Shown piece by piece: positions 20,343 through 29,662 of a stretch of DNA of 64,000 nt. Position 1 is the first letter of the stretch. Each line of letters opens with the position of its first letter. Position numbers and translations under genes: made by a program. The notes under the pieces are model-generated. The model saw only the letters and a list, made by a program, of their open reading frames with translations. It had not been told where the DNA came from and did no database searches. The stretch is from assembly GCF_000342005.1 (NCBI RefSeq), contig NZ_AOHO01000064.1:1-64000 (forward strand), given 5' to 3'. Source of the DNA: Amycolatopsis decaplanina DSM 44594 (lineage in GTDB: Bacteria; Actinomycetota; Actinomycetes; Mycobacteriales; Pseudonocardiaceae).

Positions 20343-21692
20343 TCAGGCCACCTCGCTCGGCCGCGCGTCCCGGGCACAACGGAACCCGGAGAAGATCTGC
20401 CGCCGGATCGGGTGATCCCAGTTGCGGAACGTGCCGCGGATGGCCGCCGCGTCCGTGCCGAACGAGCCACCGCGCAGGATCCGGTAGTCCCCGCCGAAGA
20501 ACACCTCCGAGTACTCCTTGTACGGGAACGCGGCGAACCCCGGATACGCTTCGAAGCCGCTGCTGGTCCACTCCCAGACGTCGCCGATCAACTGATGCAC
20601 GCCCAGCGGCGAGGCACCCGCCGGGTACGCGCCGACCTCCGCGGGCCGCAGGTGCCGCTGCCCGAGGTTGGCGTGGTCGGGGGTCGGTTCCTCGTCGCCC
20701 CAGGGGAACCGGCGCGAACGGCCGGTCGCCGGGTCGAACCGGGCGGCCTTCTCCCACTCCGGTTCCGTCGGCAGGCGCCGGCCGGCCCAGGCGGCGTACG
20801 CCTCGGCCTCGTGGAAGGAAACGTGGACGACGGGTTCCGCGGCGGGCACCTTCTCGTAGACGCCGAACCGCGTCCGCCACCAGCCGTCCTGTTCCCGTTT
20901 CCAGAAACGCGGCGCGTCGATGCCGTGCTCGCTGCGGTACGACCAGCCGCGCTCACTCCACCACTTCGGGTCTTCGTAACCCCCGGAGTCGAGGAACTCG
21001 GCGTACGCCCCGCAGGTGACCGGCGTGGTGTCGATGAAGAACGCCTCGACCGCGACCTCGTGCGCCGGACGCTCGTTGTCCAGCGCCCACGGCTCGGCGG
21101 AGGTGCCCATGGTGAAGGCGCCGCCGGGCACGAAGACCTCCGCGGGCAGCGGTCCGGACCGCGACGGCGGCGGGACGGGCGCGTGCAGCACCGGATCACC
21201 CTTGCGGAGCTGATGGGTGGCCAGCATCGTCTCGTCGTGCTGCTGCTCGTGCTGGGTGATCATGCCGAAGGCGAAGGCGTCCTCGGTGAGCCGCCTGCCT
21301 TGCAGCGGAACGGTTTCCAGGATGTCGAAGGATTTCTCCCTGACCTCGCGGACGTACTTGCGCGCTTCCTCCGGGCCCAGCAGCGGCAGCGCCGGACGAT
21401 CCGCGCGGGCGTGCTGGAACGCGTCGTAGATGTCGTCGATGTCGGGCCGGAGCGCCTCGCGGCCGCCGACGTCGCGCACCAGCCAGAGCTCCTCCTGGCT
21501 GCCGATGTGCGCGAGGTCCCAGACCAGCGGCGACATCAGTTTCGAATGCTGGCGGACCAGGTCTTCGTCGTCGACGTCCGTCAGCGCGACGCTGCGCTCG
21601 CGGGCCCTGGTGAGCGCCTCGGCCGCGTGAGCCCTCAGGTCTTGCGGGCTCAGCGCGCGAAGCGGGTTGGTCTCGGTGCTTTCCACGCTCAT
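20343..21692 (-). CDS. egtB: Iron-dependent sulfoxide synthase EgtB
   Basis: The 449-residue enzyme couples hercynine to gamma-glutamylcysteine with oxygen. The N-terminal DinB-like domain carries the iron ligands H62 (DLAHIGSQEE), H148 and H152 (QHEQQHDE). The C-terminal formylglycine-generating-type (FGE-sulfatase) domain runs from about 190 to the end with GDVWEWTSSGFE. ATG 21692 overlaps the egtA stop (ATGA). Taking gamma-glutamylcysteine fits the presence of EgtA and EgtC in the same operon. Confidence 0.96.
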   Translation of the reverse strand: MSVESTETNPLRALSPQDLRAHAAEALTRARERSVALTDVDDEDLVRQHSKLMSPLVWDLAHIGSQEELWLVRDVGGREALRPDIDDIYDAFQHARADRPALPLLGPEEARKYVREVREKSFDILETVPLQGRRLTEDAFAFGMITQHEQQHDETMLATHQLRKGDPVLHAPVPPPSRSGPLPAEVFVPGGAFTMGTSAEPWALDNERPAHEVAVEAFFIDTTPVTCGAYAEFLDSGGYEDPKWWSERGWSYRSEHGIDAPRFWKREQDGWWRTRFGVYEKVPAAEPVVHVSFHEAEAYAAWAGRRLPTEPEWEKAARFDPATGRSRRFPWGDEEPTPDHANLGQRHLRPAEVGAYPAGASPLGVHQLIGDVWEWTSSGFEAYPGFAAFPYKEYSEVFFGGDYRILRGGSFGTDAAAIRGTFRNWDHPIRRQIFSGFRCARDARPSEVA

Positions 21693-22951
21693 GACTGGTG
21701 GCTCCTCGAACCGCGCACGAGGGACTGCACACCCTCGCTGATCTCGGTGATGGTCTCCGGCGGCAGACCGGTCGTGCCGAGTTCGGCACAGCCGAGGTCC
21801 ACCACCTCTCCCGCGACGGTGGCGATCGCCCTGTCGGCCAGGCCGAGCCGGGCCGCGCACTCCCATCTGCCCATGACCGGTTCGCACAGTTCGAGCACCT
21901 TGTCCACTGTGGACGGGCGCGCGAGCAGTGCGGCCAGCAGGGCCACCGGGTGCAGCCACTTGGCGGCGGGCTGGGCGTCCAGGTAACGGATCTCCAGATA
22001 CCCCTGCGGACGGACCGGGGTGAAGAACGTCGTCAGGTGATAGGCCAAATCGTCCTCGGTCGGCCTGCCGAGCCCGGCACCTTCGCCCCGTCCGTCGATC
22101 CAGTCGGCGAAGGTCAGGGAATCGGGTGCGTCCCAGCGGCCGTCGAGGCCGGGAAGGACCATCAGGGGGGTGTCCAGGATCCTGCGTGCCCACTCCCCCG
22201 CCGGATCCTTGGTCGGTTCCGCCGACCGGGTGCGGACCTTTTCCGTTTCCATCACGGCCAGCCAGCGGGCGGACGCGTGGCCGGTGTCGCGTCCGGCGTG
22301 GACCCGGGAGTTGGCGAAAGTGGCCAGCAAGGGCGGACCGAGCGCGTGGACGGCGGCCCAGCGGACGGGCAGGTCGTGCGCCTCGCCGGCGTCCACGCAG
22401 ACCTGCAGGCCCGCGGTGCTGCACATCATCGTCGCGCCCCCCGCGCCCATGGGGGCGAAGCGGCGTTCCATCGCGGCGTAGCGCGGTGTGCCCAGTTTGC
22501 GGGCAGGGGCGCGGTGCCTGTCTATCCCGGTGTCACCCAGGTACAGGCCTCGGGCGGCGAGAAGGGTTTCGAGGTGGGCCAGATCGGCCGAGACCACGGC
22601 GTCCAGGTGGCGCAGCGTGGTCTGTGGTTGAGCGGAGATCTCCACCTGACATCCGGGCTCGAGGCTCAGCGGTGAACCTGCCGGAAGCGGGAGGGCGGGG
22701 CTGTCGGGGCGCAGTGTCCGCGGGGTGTGCGGGCCGAGCGCGGTGGCGAGATCGTCGGGATCGAGTGGCCGGGCGGGCTCGTCGGCGTAGTGCACGGTGA
22801 ATTCCAGCTCTACGCCGAGGAGTCTCGGTGGCCCGTGCTTGAAGCACACGGAAGCCACGTACGCCTCGCCCTCGGCGCGGTCCGAGAGAACCTTCGCCGT
22901 CGCGTTCGACGCGCTCCCGGACTTCTCGGGGAAATCATGAACCGTAGTCAT
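21689..22951 (-). CDS. egtA: Glutamate-cysteine ligase EgtA
   Basis: The 420-residue protein belongs to the GCS2 glutamate-cysteine ligase family, making gamma-glutamylcysteine for EgtB. The characteristic GVELEFTVHY (about 46-55) and the VEISAQP region are present. It is the first gene of egtABCD; GGCGGAAAG precedes the ATG. The 130 bp up to the convergent LysR stop would hold the promoter. No egtE beta-lyase is found in the window. Confidence 0.93.
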   Translation of the reverse strand: MTTVHDFPEKSGSASNATAKVLSDRAEGEAYVASVCFKHGPPRLLGVELEFTVHYADEPARPLDPDDLATALGPHTPRTLRPDSPALPLPAGSPLSLEPGCQVEISAQPQTTLRHLDAVVSADLAHLETLLAARGLYLGDTGIDRHRAPARKLGTPRYAAMERRFAPMGAGGATMMCSTAGLQVCVDAGEAHDLPVRWAAVHALGPPLLATFANSRVHAGRDTGHASARWLAVMETEKVRTRSAEPTKDPAGEWARRILDTPLMVLPGLDGRWDAPDSLTFADWIDGRGEGAGLGRPTEDDLAYHLTTFFTPVRPQGYLEIRYLDAQPAAKWLHPVALLAALLARPSTVDKVLELCEPVMGRWECAARLGLADRAIATVAGEVVDLGCAELGTTGLPPETITEISEGVQSLVRGSRSHQS

Positions 22952-23081
22952 CTTTCCGCCGTCCAGTCGGTTGTCCGATAACTGAGATACCTTGCCTTCG
23001 GACGCTACACGCGGGGTCCGACAAATTCAGGCGGGTTCTTACGGGGCAGGATCGCCGGCCCACCACTCAGGACCGGATGAT

Positions 23082-24005
23082 TCAGGGCAAAGCGGGCTCC
23101 GTACCCAGGCCCAGCGCCGCGGCCGCGTTGCGGACCGCCTCGATCACCAGCTGCAGCGCGGGTCGCCGCGACGAGGTCGTCCGATAGGCGATCGAAACCG
23201 TCCGGAGCAACGGTGTGGTCAACGCGACGACGTCGATCCCCGGTGGCCGCAGACCGAGCCCGAGGTCCGAGACAAGGGTTACCCCGAGCCCTGCCCGGAC
23301 CATCGCCATCGCCGTCGACTGCTCCTCGACCTCGTGGTTGATCTTCGGCTCGAACCCGTGGCGGTGACAGGCCGTGCGCACGGCGCGGCCGAAATGACTC
23401 TTCGGACTGGCGAGGATCCAGGGATGCTCACCCAGTTCCGGCAACGACGCGCTACCGGCGGGTACGGCACCGGCGGGCACCGCGGCGTGCAGTCGTTCGA
23501 CCGCGATCACCGCCCGCTCCAGGCCGGCGTCCCACGGCGTCGGCGCGTCGGAATAGTCGAGTACGAAGGACAGGTCCAGTTCGCCGTCGCGGACGGCGTC
23601 GGCGGTGTCCTCGGGAGCCAGCTCACGGGTCCGGACCTGGATCCCCGGATGCTCGCCCGCCAGTGCGGCCAGGGCGTGCGGCAGCAGTCCCGAAGCGACG
23701 GACGCCCACACCCCGGCCATGAGCCGGACCGAAACGGTCTCCTGCGCCTCCTCCAGTGCCAATGTCGCCCGCTCGACGGATCCCAGGATCTCCTCCGCGT
23801 GCTCGGTGAGCAGCAGCCCCAGTTCGGTCAGCTGCACCCGTCTGCCGAATCGTTCGAACAGCTTCGCGCCCACGTCCCGCTCCAGCTGTGCCAGCTGCTG
23901 CGATACCGCCGAAGCGGTGTAATGCAGCGAAGCGGCGGCCGCCGTGACCGTCCCGCGCCGGCTCAGCTCACGCAGCATCCGCAGGCGGTGCAACGAAAGC
24001 TCCAT
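23082..24005 (-). CDS. LysR-family regulator (ArgP-like)
   Basis: The 307-residue product has the LysR winged helix-turn-helix (LRMLRELSRRGTVTAAAASL, about 8-27, then ASAVSQQLAQLERDVGAKLF) and a substrate-binding domain. It is divergent from the amino-acid dehydrogenase gene with 161 bp between starts, so it probably controls that gene in response to an amino acid. The dehydrogenase as target is inferred from position only. Confidence 0.88.
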   Translation of the reverse strand: MELSLHRLRMLRELSRRGTVTAAAASLHYTASAVSQQLAQLERDVGAKLFERFGRRVQLTELGLLLTEHAEEILGSVERATLALEEAQETVSVRLMAGVWASVASGLLPHALAALAGEHPGIQVRTRELAPEDTADAVRDGELDLSFVLDYSDAPTPWDAGLERAVIAVERLHAAVPAGAVPAGSASLPELGEHPWILASPKSHFGRAVRTACHRHGFEPKINHEVEEQSTAMAMVRAGLGVTLVSDLGLGLRPPGIDVVALTTPLLRTVSIAYRTTSSRRPALQLVIEAVRNAAAALGLGTEPALP

Positions 24006-24166
24006 GTCACCAACGTAATCGGGCGCGGTCGCCGATGCCGGATGACGCGTTACACCAGTTTCTCTGCACATCATCGTTCAGATTCGGTAAATGGACGGCC
24101 GTGCCCGCCGGGGCGCACCCTCGGAAGTGGCGCAGGACGACCCCGAATCCCGAAGGAGGTGGCCGC

Positions 24167-25357
24167 ATGGCCGCGAGGAACGCCGAACCGCTGATGAGGC
24201 TCATCTGGACCGACCCCGTCACCGGTGCCACCGGCTACCTCGTAGTGCACAGCCTGGTCTCCGGTATCGCGACCGGCGGGACCCGGATGCGCGCGGGCTG
24301 CACGATGTCCGAGGTCGAGGACCTGGCGAGGGGGATGGCGAACAAGACCGCGACCTTCGGCCTGCCGGTCGGCGGGGCCAAGGGCGGCATCGACTTCGAT
24401 CCGAAGGACGAGCGTGCTTTCGGTGTGCTGGAACGGTTCTGCGCGTTCCTGCGGCCGTGGATCGACAACCACTGGGTGACCGCCGAGGATCTCGGCGTGC
24501 CGCAGCACCTGATCGACGAGGTGTTCGCGAAACTCGGGCTCGAGCAGTCGTACCACGCCGCGATCCGGCGTTCGGCCGATCCGGCGCACACCCTTCGCCG
24601 CGTGCAGGCCGGGTTGAGCACACCGGTGCCCGGCGGGCTCCTGCTCGGCGACGTGATCGGCGGCTACGGCGTCGCGCAGGCCTGCCTCGGTGTCGCCGAC
24701 GCGTGGGAGTGGCCCGCCGACAAGACCACGGTCGCCGTCCAGGGCATCGGCACCATGGGCGGCGGCGCGGCCTGGTACCTGCACGAAGCCGGGATGAAGG
24801 TCGTCGCGGTCGCCGACGCGGCCGGGACGCTGTACCGGCCCGAAGGCCTGGACATCCCGGCGCTGCTGGAGCTGCGCGACGAGTACGGCGAGATCGACCG
24901 GAGCCGCCTCCCCGCCGACGTCCGGCTGCTCCCCCGCGACGAGATCGTGGCGACGGAGGCGGACATCCTCGTCCCGGCGGCGATCTCCTACGCCTTGCGC
25001 GCCGGGAACCAGGGCACGGTCAAGGCGAAGGTCGTCATCGAAGCGGCCAACGCGGCGACCACACCCGACGCCGAAGCGGGCTTGGCGGCTCGTGGCATCC
25101 CGGTGATCCCGGACTTCGTCGCGAACGCCGGCGCGGCCGCGTGGGCCTGGTGGCTCCTGCTCGGAGAAGTCGGCGCAGATCCCGCCGACTCGTTCCTGCG
25201 CCTGAGGACCGAGATGCGGGCGAAGGTGGCTCTGCTGCTGAGTTCGTGGAATCTCGACCGGATCGCCCCGCGCACCACCGGGCTGCGGCTCGCCGAAACC
25301 ACCCGTTCGGACGCCGCGACCGCGCTCGAATCCGCCCCCGCGCTGGTCATCCCCTGA
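24167..25357 (+). CDS. Glu/Leu/Phe/Val dehydrogenase
   Basis: The 396-residue enzyme belongs to the amino-acid dehydrogenase superfamily, catalysing NAD(P)-linked oxidative deamination of an amino acid to its 2-oxo acid. The substrate-binding GGTRMRAG and GLPVGGAKGGID (catalytic lysine in GGAKGG) are in the N-terminal domain, and the dinucleotide motif appears as GIGTMGGG. The ATG has a perfect AAGGAGGT seven bases upstream. A hairpin ends the transcript six bases after the stop. Specificity among Glu, Leu, Phe and Val is not evident. Confidence 0.92.
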   Translation: MAARNAEPLMRLIWTDPVTGATGYLVVHSLVSGIATGGTRMRAGCTMSEVEDLARGMANKTATFGLPVGGAKGGIDFDPKDERAFGVLERFCAFLRPWIDNHWVTAEDLGVPQHLIDEVFAKLGLEQSYHAAIRRSADPAHTLRRVQAGLSTPVPGGLLLGDVIGGYGVAQACLGVADAWEWPADKTTVAVQGIGTMGGGAAWYLHEAGMKVVAVADAAGTLYRPEGLDIPALLELRDEYGEIDRSRLPADVRLLPRDEIVATEADILVPAAISYALRAGNQGTVKAKVVIEAANAATTPDAEAGLAARGIPVIPDFVANAGAAAWAWWLLLGEVGADPADSFLRLRTEMRAKVALLLSSWNLDRIAPRTTGLRLAETTRSDAATALESAPALVIP

Positions 25358-25362
25358 GGGTG

Positions 25363-25413
25363 CGCGTGAAGGCCCCTCACCTCGGCTCAGCTGAGGCAAG
25401 GGGCCTTCACGCG
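25363..25413. terminator. Hairpin between convergent dehydrogenase and iminopeptidase genes
   Basis: CGCGTGAAGGCCCCT (25363-25377) pairs perfectly with its complement at 25399-25413; the loop contains a further CTCAGCTGAG palindrome. It sits between two convergent genes and belongs to the GAAGGCCCC hairpin family of this window. Confidence 0.8.
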
Positions 25414-25424
25414 GTATACGTGCC

Positions 25425-26372
25425 TCAGGAAGCGAAGCGGTCCGTCGCACCGATGAGGACTTCGCGCATCGGCTCGTCCTGGGTGCTGTGGCCGACCTCG
25501 TCGATGACCACCAGCTCGCTGCCGGGCCACGCGTGCGCCAGCTCCCACGGAGTCCCGATGAGGTTGCCCAGATCGAGGCTTCCTTCGGCGAGCACGGCCG
25601 GGATGTGGGCCAGCTTCCCGGCCTCGCGCAGGACCACGCCTTCGTCCAAAAAGGACCCCTGGCTCCAGTAGTGCGTGACCAGCCTGGCGAAGGCGAGCCG
25701 GAACTTCGGTGACTCGAAACTCTTGTACGGCGGGGAAGTCGGGATGATCGCGTCCTCCCAGGCGCACCAGCCGGCCGCCGCCTTCCCGTGCACCGCCGGA
25801 TCCGGGTCCATCAGCAACTTGAGATACGCCGCCGCCAGGTCGCCGTCGCGATCCGCTTCGGGAACGCCGTCGCGGAACTTGGCCCAGGCCTCGGGGAAGA
25901 CGCCGCCGAGGCCGCGCGTGAGCAGGTCGGTCTCGCTCCGCCGGCCGGTGGCCAACCCCATCAGGACCATCTCCGAGACGCGGTCCGGATGCCGCTCGGC
26001 GTAGACCAGCGCGAGCACCGAGCCCCAGGAACCGCCGAAGAGCAGCCACTTCTCGATGCCAAGATGCTCGCGAAGCCGCTCCATGTCCGCGATCAGATGG
26101 TCGGTGGTGTTGGCGGAGAGGTCCGCTTCGGGCTCTCCCGCGTGCGGGGTGCTGCGGCCGCAACCTCGCTGGTCGAAAAGCACGACGCGGTACTTCGCCG
26201 GGTCGAAGTACCGGCGAAGACCGGTACTGCAGCCGGTGCCGGGGCCGCCGTGCAGCGTGACGGCAGGTTTGCCGCCGGGGTTCCCGCAGACCTCCCAGTA
26301 CACGAGGTGCCCGTCGCCGACGTCGAGCATCCCGTGGTCGTACGGTTCGATTTCCGGATACAGCCGTGTCAC
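25425..26372 (-). CDS. pip: Proline iminopeptidase
   Basis: The 315-residue alpha/beta hydrolase removes N-terminal proline from peptides (family S33). The signatures HGGPGTGCS (about 41-49), DQRGCGRSTPH and the nucleophile GGSWGS (S115) are all present, with the catalytic histidine near the end in DEVGHS. Length and order match the classic monomeric iminopeptidases. No signal peptide, so cytoplasmic. Confidence 0.95.
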   Translation of the reverse strand: MTRLYPEIEPYDHGMLDVGDGHLVYWEVCGNPGGKPAVTLHGGPGTGCSTGLRRYFDPAKYRVVLFDQRGCGRSTPHAGEPEADLSANTTDHLIADMERLREHLGIEKWLLFGGSWGSVLALVYAERHPDRVSEMVLMGLATGRRSETDLLTRGLGGVFPEAWAKFRDGVPEADRDGDLAAAYLKLLMDPDPAVHGKAAAGWCAWEDAIIPTSPPYKSFESPKFRLAFARLVTHYWSQGSFLDEGVVLREAGKLAHIPAVLAEGSLDLGNLIGTPWELAHAWPGSELVVIDEVGHSTQDEPMREVLIGATDRFAS

Positions 26373-26468
26373 GTTCTCGTCCTCCCAGACCCCGCCAGAA
26401 ATACAACAGCACTGTCACAATAGCCTGGATGGGCGCTACGGAGTGCATGCTTTGACTCAGGGCTCACA

Positions 26469-26525
26469 AGTACGTGAAGGCCCCCTTCATTGCGTTGAGC
26501 GCGATGAAGGGGGCCTTCACGTACT
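26469..26525. terminator. Perfect 22-bp hairpin downstream of espG
   Basis: AGTACGTGAAGGCCCCCTTC begins a 22-bp arm (26469-26490) that pairs perfectly with 26504-26525 around a 13-base loop. It lies 11 bp after the espG stop (minus strand) and upstream of the iminopeptidase gene. It is close in sequence to the hairpin at 46161-46213. Confidence 0.85.
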
Positions 26526-26535
26526 TTGCCTGTGA

Positions 26536-27288
26536 CTAGCTGCCCAGCGTCCCGGAGACGTGCCGGAGCGCGTCGGCCAGCTCCGCCGGACCGGCGGGGC
26601 CGATGTGGACCACCGCGTCGTTGCCCTGCCCGGTCGTATAGCTGAGGTACCGGCCCCAGTCGGTGTCGGCGAAGTGGAGCGGATCCTCGACGGCGACGTG
26701 CCTGCCGACTTCGTCCCGCTTGCCGGCGTAGAGCTCACCGCTCCCCTCGACCGGCCGCTGCACGAGGCTGACGATGTCGGCGATCACCGGCGGCAGCGAA
26801 TGTGTGTCCGGGCCGCGCCGCGCCGCCTCTTCGAGCTCGTACGCGCGGACCGTGCGAAGCCTGCCACCACCCGCCGGAACGGGTGGCAGCTGCTCGATCA
26901 GCGTCTCGGGCAGCCGCCGCCGGTCGATCTCCTGGATCCCGACCCAATCGCCGGACGACACCGCCAAGACCGCCTGCAATCCCAGGGATGCGGCGAGGAG
27001 GCCATACGTCTCGCCACCGGTGTTCACCCAGCCGTAGTACTCGATGGCCGGTTTCGTGAGCACCGGGAGCCAGTCCAGGAAGTCGACCGACGCGCGACCG
27101 CTCGAATCCAGCAGCCCGGCTTGCGCCAGCGCGGCTTCCACTCGCTTGTCCGCCTCCGCACGGGCCGTCCTGGACAGCCAGCGCGGTTCAGGACGCAGCG
27201 TGATGTGCAGGTCGCCGACACGTTCGCGTTCGGCGAGCACAGCCAAGGCTTCGACCGGGACGTCCACCCGGCCTGTTCTGACGGTCAT
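26536..27288 (-). CDS. ESX secretion-associated protein EspG
   Basis: The 250-residue protein matches the EspG family, cytosolic chaperones that bind PE-PPE or WXG-like substrates and deliver them to type VII (ESX) secretion machines. Conserved features are the N-terminal VDVPVEALAVLAERERVGDL and the central LTKPAIEYYGWV. It is the last gene of a four-gene ESX-associated operon, three bases after the PPE-like gene, which is its probable client. Confidence 0.88.
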   Translation of the reverse strand: MTVRTGRVDVPVEALAVLAERERVGDLHITLRPEPRWLSRTARAEADKRVEAALAQAGLLDSSGRASVDFLDWLPVLTKPAIEYYGWVNTGGETYGLLAASLGLQAVLAVSSGDWVGIQEIDRRRLPETLIEQLPPVPAGGGRLRTVRAYELEEAARRGPDTHSLPPVIADIVSLVQRPVEGSGELYAGKRDEVGRHVAVEDPLHFADTDWGRYLSYTTGQGNDAVVHIGPAGPAELADALRHVSGTLGS

Positions 27289-27291
27289 CCG

Positions 27292-28638
27292 CTACTCGCC
27301 GATGACCGGCGGGCTGGTCCGCTGGTCGGTGCCGAAGATCGCGTCGGGGTCGGCCTCGATCAGGTAGTCGGGACGCTGGTGCTCGTCGTCCTCGTCGCCG
27401 TCGGCACGCCTGCCACCGGCACCCATCGGACCCATCTGACCGGCGCCGCCGCGGCCCGCCGCGCCACGACCACCGGCCAAGTGGTCGGCGCCACCCATGC
27501 CGCCGCCGAGGCCACCCATGCCGGAGCCCCTGCCGCCGCCGAGACCGCCGGAACCCGGTCCACCGGGACCGCCCGCGCGGCCACCGGTGCCGCCCTCGCC
27601 GCCGAGAAGCCTGCCCGCGGCGCTGTTGGGCCCGGGCACGTTGCGTCCCCCGCCACCGCCGGGCTGGTTGGGTCCGCCGCCACCGGGGCCGTAGTTCTGG
27701 TTGAGCCCGTTGGTGAGGCCGACGACGTCTTCCAGGTCACCGTTACCGTTGCCGCGTCCGGTGTTCCGGCCCGGGAGCTCCGTGGTCCCGCCACCGGGCC
27801 TGCCGCGGCCACCGCCGGACGGGAGCGTCGTGTCCCCCGGTCCCGGCTTCCTGGTGGGCGTGGTGATCTCCGTGTTCGGCCGGTCCTTCGGGTTCACCGG
27901 ACGATCATCGATCGAGCCCGGCTTGTTCTGGTTCTGATCGGTGCCCGGCTTGTTCTGGTTCTGGTCGGTGCCGTTGTTGTCCGTGCCGCTGGTGTCGGTG
28001 CCGTCGTTGTCGTCCCCGCCGCCGTTCCTGCCGGGTTTCACCGGGATGACGGGTGGCGGCTTGATCGGAGGCGGACCGCCATCGACCTTGACGCTGACGT
28101 CCGCGCCGTCGCTCTTCAGTACGCCGTAGTCGGTCGGCAGGCTGGAGCTGGTGCTGCTGGTGACCGAGTCGTACTGGTCCATCACGCGGACGTTGTTCTG
28201 GTTCGCCGCCTCGTGCTTCGCGACGCCCTCTTGGTAGTTCTTGATGTCGTTGTTGACCATGAACGGCCCGGCGATCGGGATCGCGCCCTTGAGGCCGGTG
28301 GTCCAAGGGTTGGGCTTGTCGGGTTTCGGCGGCACCGGTACGACGGACTGCCCGGAGTCATCGAAGCTCTCGGCCTGCGTCGCTACCGAATCCCTGGTCT
28401 GGAACAGCGGATCGGCGGTCTCGCGGAACGCCTGCTCGAGCGGGCCGGCTCCGGCGTTCGCCGCGTCGGCGGCGGAACCGGTCCAGGACGCCGTCATCCG
28501 CGACTGCAAGGATTTGATCGCCATCCCGCGTTCGACATAGGCGTCCGAGAGGTCGGCGATGCGATCGGCCGCCAAACGCAGGTTGCGGGTGTCGCCCTGG
28601 GTGAAGTTCGTGTAGATCTGTTTGCCGTCCACCCTCAT
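27292..28638 (-). CDS. PPE/WXG-like ESX substrate with glycine-rich tail
   Basis: The 448-residue protein begins with about 170 residues of helical WXG/PPE-like sequence (motif ASWTGSAADAANAG, with W-x-G, near residue 51), followed by a low-complexity segment with Pro, Asn and Gln repeats (TDQNQNKPG twice) and a glycine-rich stretch from about 285 to 420. The acidic end reads DPDAIFGTDQ. The layout is that of exported ESX substrates in Pseudonocardiaceae. Overlaps the DUF3558 gene by four bases and is followed immediately by espG. Confidence 0.75.
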   Translation of the reverse strand: MRVDGKQIYTNFTQGDTRNLRLAADRIADLSDAYVERGMAIKSLQSRMTASWTGSAADAANAGAGPLEQAFRETADPLFQTRDSVATQAESFDDSGQSVVPVPPKPDKPNPWTTGLKGAIPIAGPFMVNNDIKNYQEGVAKHEAANQNNVRVMDQYDSVTSSTSSSLPTDYGVLKSDGADVSVKVDGGPPPIKPPPVIPVKPGRNGGGDDNDGTDTSGTDNNGTDQNQNKPGTDQNQNKPGSIDDRPVNPKDRPNTEITTPTRKPGPGDTTLPSGGGRGRPGGGTTELPGRNTGRGNGNGDLEDVVGLTNGLNQNYGPGGGGPNQPGGGGGRNVPGPNSAAGRLLGGEGGTGGRAGGPGGPGSGGLGGGRGSGMGGLGGGMGGADHLAGGRGAAGRGGAGQMGPMGAGGRRADGDEDDEHQRPDYLIEADPDAIFGTDQRTSPPVIGE

Positions 28639-29261
28639 GCCCCCTTGAGTGTCTTGATCATGGCCGACACGGCCTTCTGCGCGTTCCCGCAGGATTCCTG
28701 CTCATTGTCGTAGCCCCCGGCATGCACGCTGACCGACAGATCGTCGGCGACGCCGACCGCGAGGTCGCAGTTGCCGCTCGCCCGCCGGTCCTGCAAGCCG
28801 AAATAGACGGTCGGATAGCCGTCGATGTCGGGGCCGGGCTCCAGGAACCGCAACTGCCCGGATTTCTTCGCCTTGTGCAGACCGGCCAGCCCGCCCATGC
28901 CCTTTTCCCGGTTACCGCTGCCGAGGATGATGTGCAGGCCGTCCGCCTTGCCTCGCATCGTCCAGCTGCAATCGGGGTTACTGGGATCGTTGTTCGACTC
29001 GCCGGGGTCGGTGAACCCCAATTCCGCGGTCACGGCCGCCGGAAGCAGCTTGCAGACATCACCGGCGAACGCAGAGGCGTCCAGCGGATTCGCCACCTTC
29101 GGGACATTGGGGTCCTCCGGCGCGGCCGACGAAGCCGACGACGGCACCGTTCCCGGGGTTGGGCTCGGTGTACCGGGTGTCTCCCCCGTGCAGCCGGCGA
29201 CCGCGACGGAAACAAGTACGAGCGCCGCCACCGCGGCGCGATTCCTCAACACGTTCGGCAT
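28635..29261 (-). CDS. DUF3558 lipoprotein
   Basis: The 208-residue product has a lipoprotein signal peptide with lipobox VAGC (C23), a Ser/Pro/Thr linker and a DUF3558 domain with paired cysteines (VCKLL, PDCSW, NCDLA, ESCGN). DUF3558 lipoproteins are common next to ESX genes in mycobacteria and Pseudonocardiaceae; their role is unknown. ATG 29261 lies two bases after the upstream small gene. Confidence 0.88.
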   Translation of the reverse strand: MPNVLRNRAAVAALVLVSVAVAGCTGETPGTPSPTPGTVPSSASSAAPEDPNVPKVANPLDASAFAGDVCKLLPAAVTAELGFTDPGESNNDPSNPDCSWTMRGKADGLHIILGSGNREKGMGGLAGLHKAKKSGQLRFLEPGPDIDGYPTVYFGLQDRRASGNCDLAVGVADDLSVSVHAGGYDNEQESCGNAQKAVSAMIKTLKGA

Positions 29262-29263
29262 CC

Positions 29264-29662
29264 TCAGGTCGTGCGCATCGTGTTGGCCGCGTCGGTGGCC
29301 ATGGTCTTCGAACGGGCGACTTCGAGCTTGGCGATGTAGCCCTCGATATAGGCCTTCATCGAGTCGTTCTGCTTCTGCAGGGACAGCAGCGAGTCGATAC
29401 CGGAGTTCACATAGCTGGAGCTGGCTTCGTCCTGACCAGGCGGCATCAGGTCTTGCATGATGAGCTCGATCTTTTGACCGTCTTTGGCGACTTTCTTCAG
29501 CTCGTCTTCCCAGAGCCCGATGACGGTCTTCAGCTCCTCCGGGCTCATCTCGAACCCGCCGCCACCGCCACCGCCACCACCGTAAACGGTCGGTTCCTTC
29601 GGTGTGGTGAGGTCACCCCAGACGGCCTTGATCGCGCTCGCGGCGTCGTTGACGATGTCCAC
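29264..29662 (-). CDS. Small helical ESX-associated protein
   Basis: The 132-residue protein is predicted mostly helical, with a run of nine glycines at residues 29-37 between a short N-terminal helix and the region FEMSPEELKTVIGLWEDELK. Its size and W-containing helix fit a WXG100-like or ESX accessory protein, but no W-x-G turn is present. GTG 29662 with GGGGAAGG upstream. First gene of the ESX-associated operon. Family assignment is an inference from context. Confidence 0.7.
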   Translation of the reverse strand: MDIVNDAASAIKAVWGDLTTPKEPTVYGGGGGGGGGFEMSPEELKTVIGLWEDELKKVAKDGQKIELIMQDLMPPGQDEASSSYVNSGIDSLLSLQKQNDSMKAYIEGYIAKLEVARSKTMATDAANTMRTT

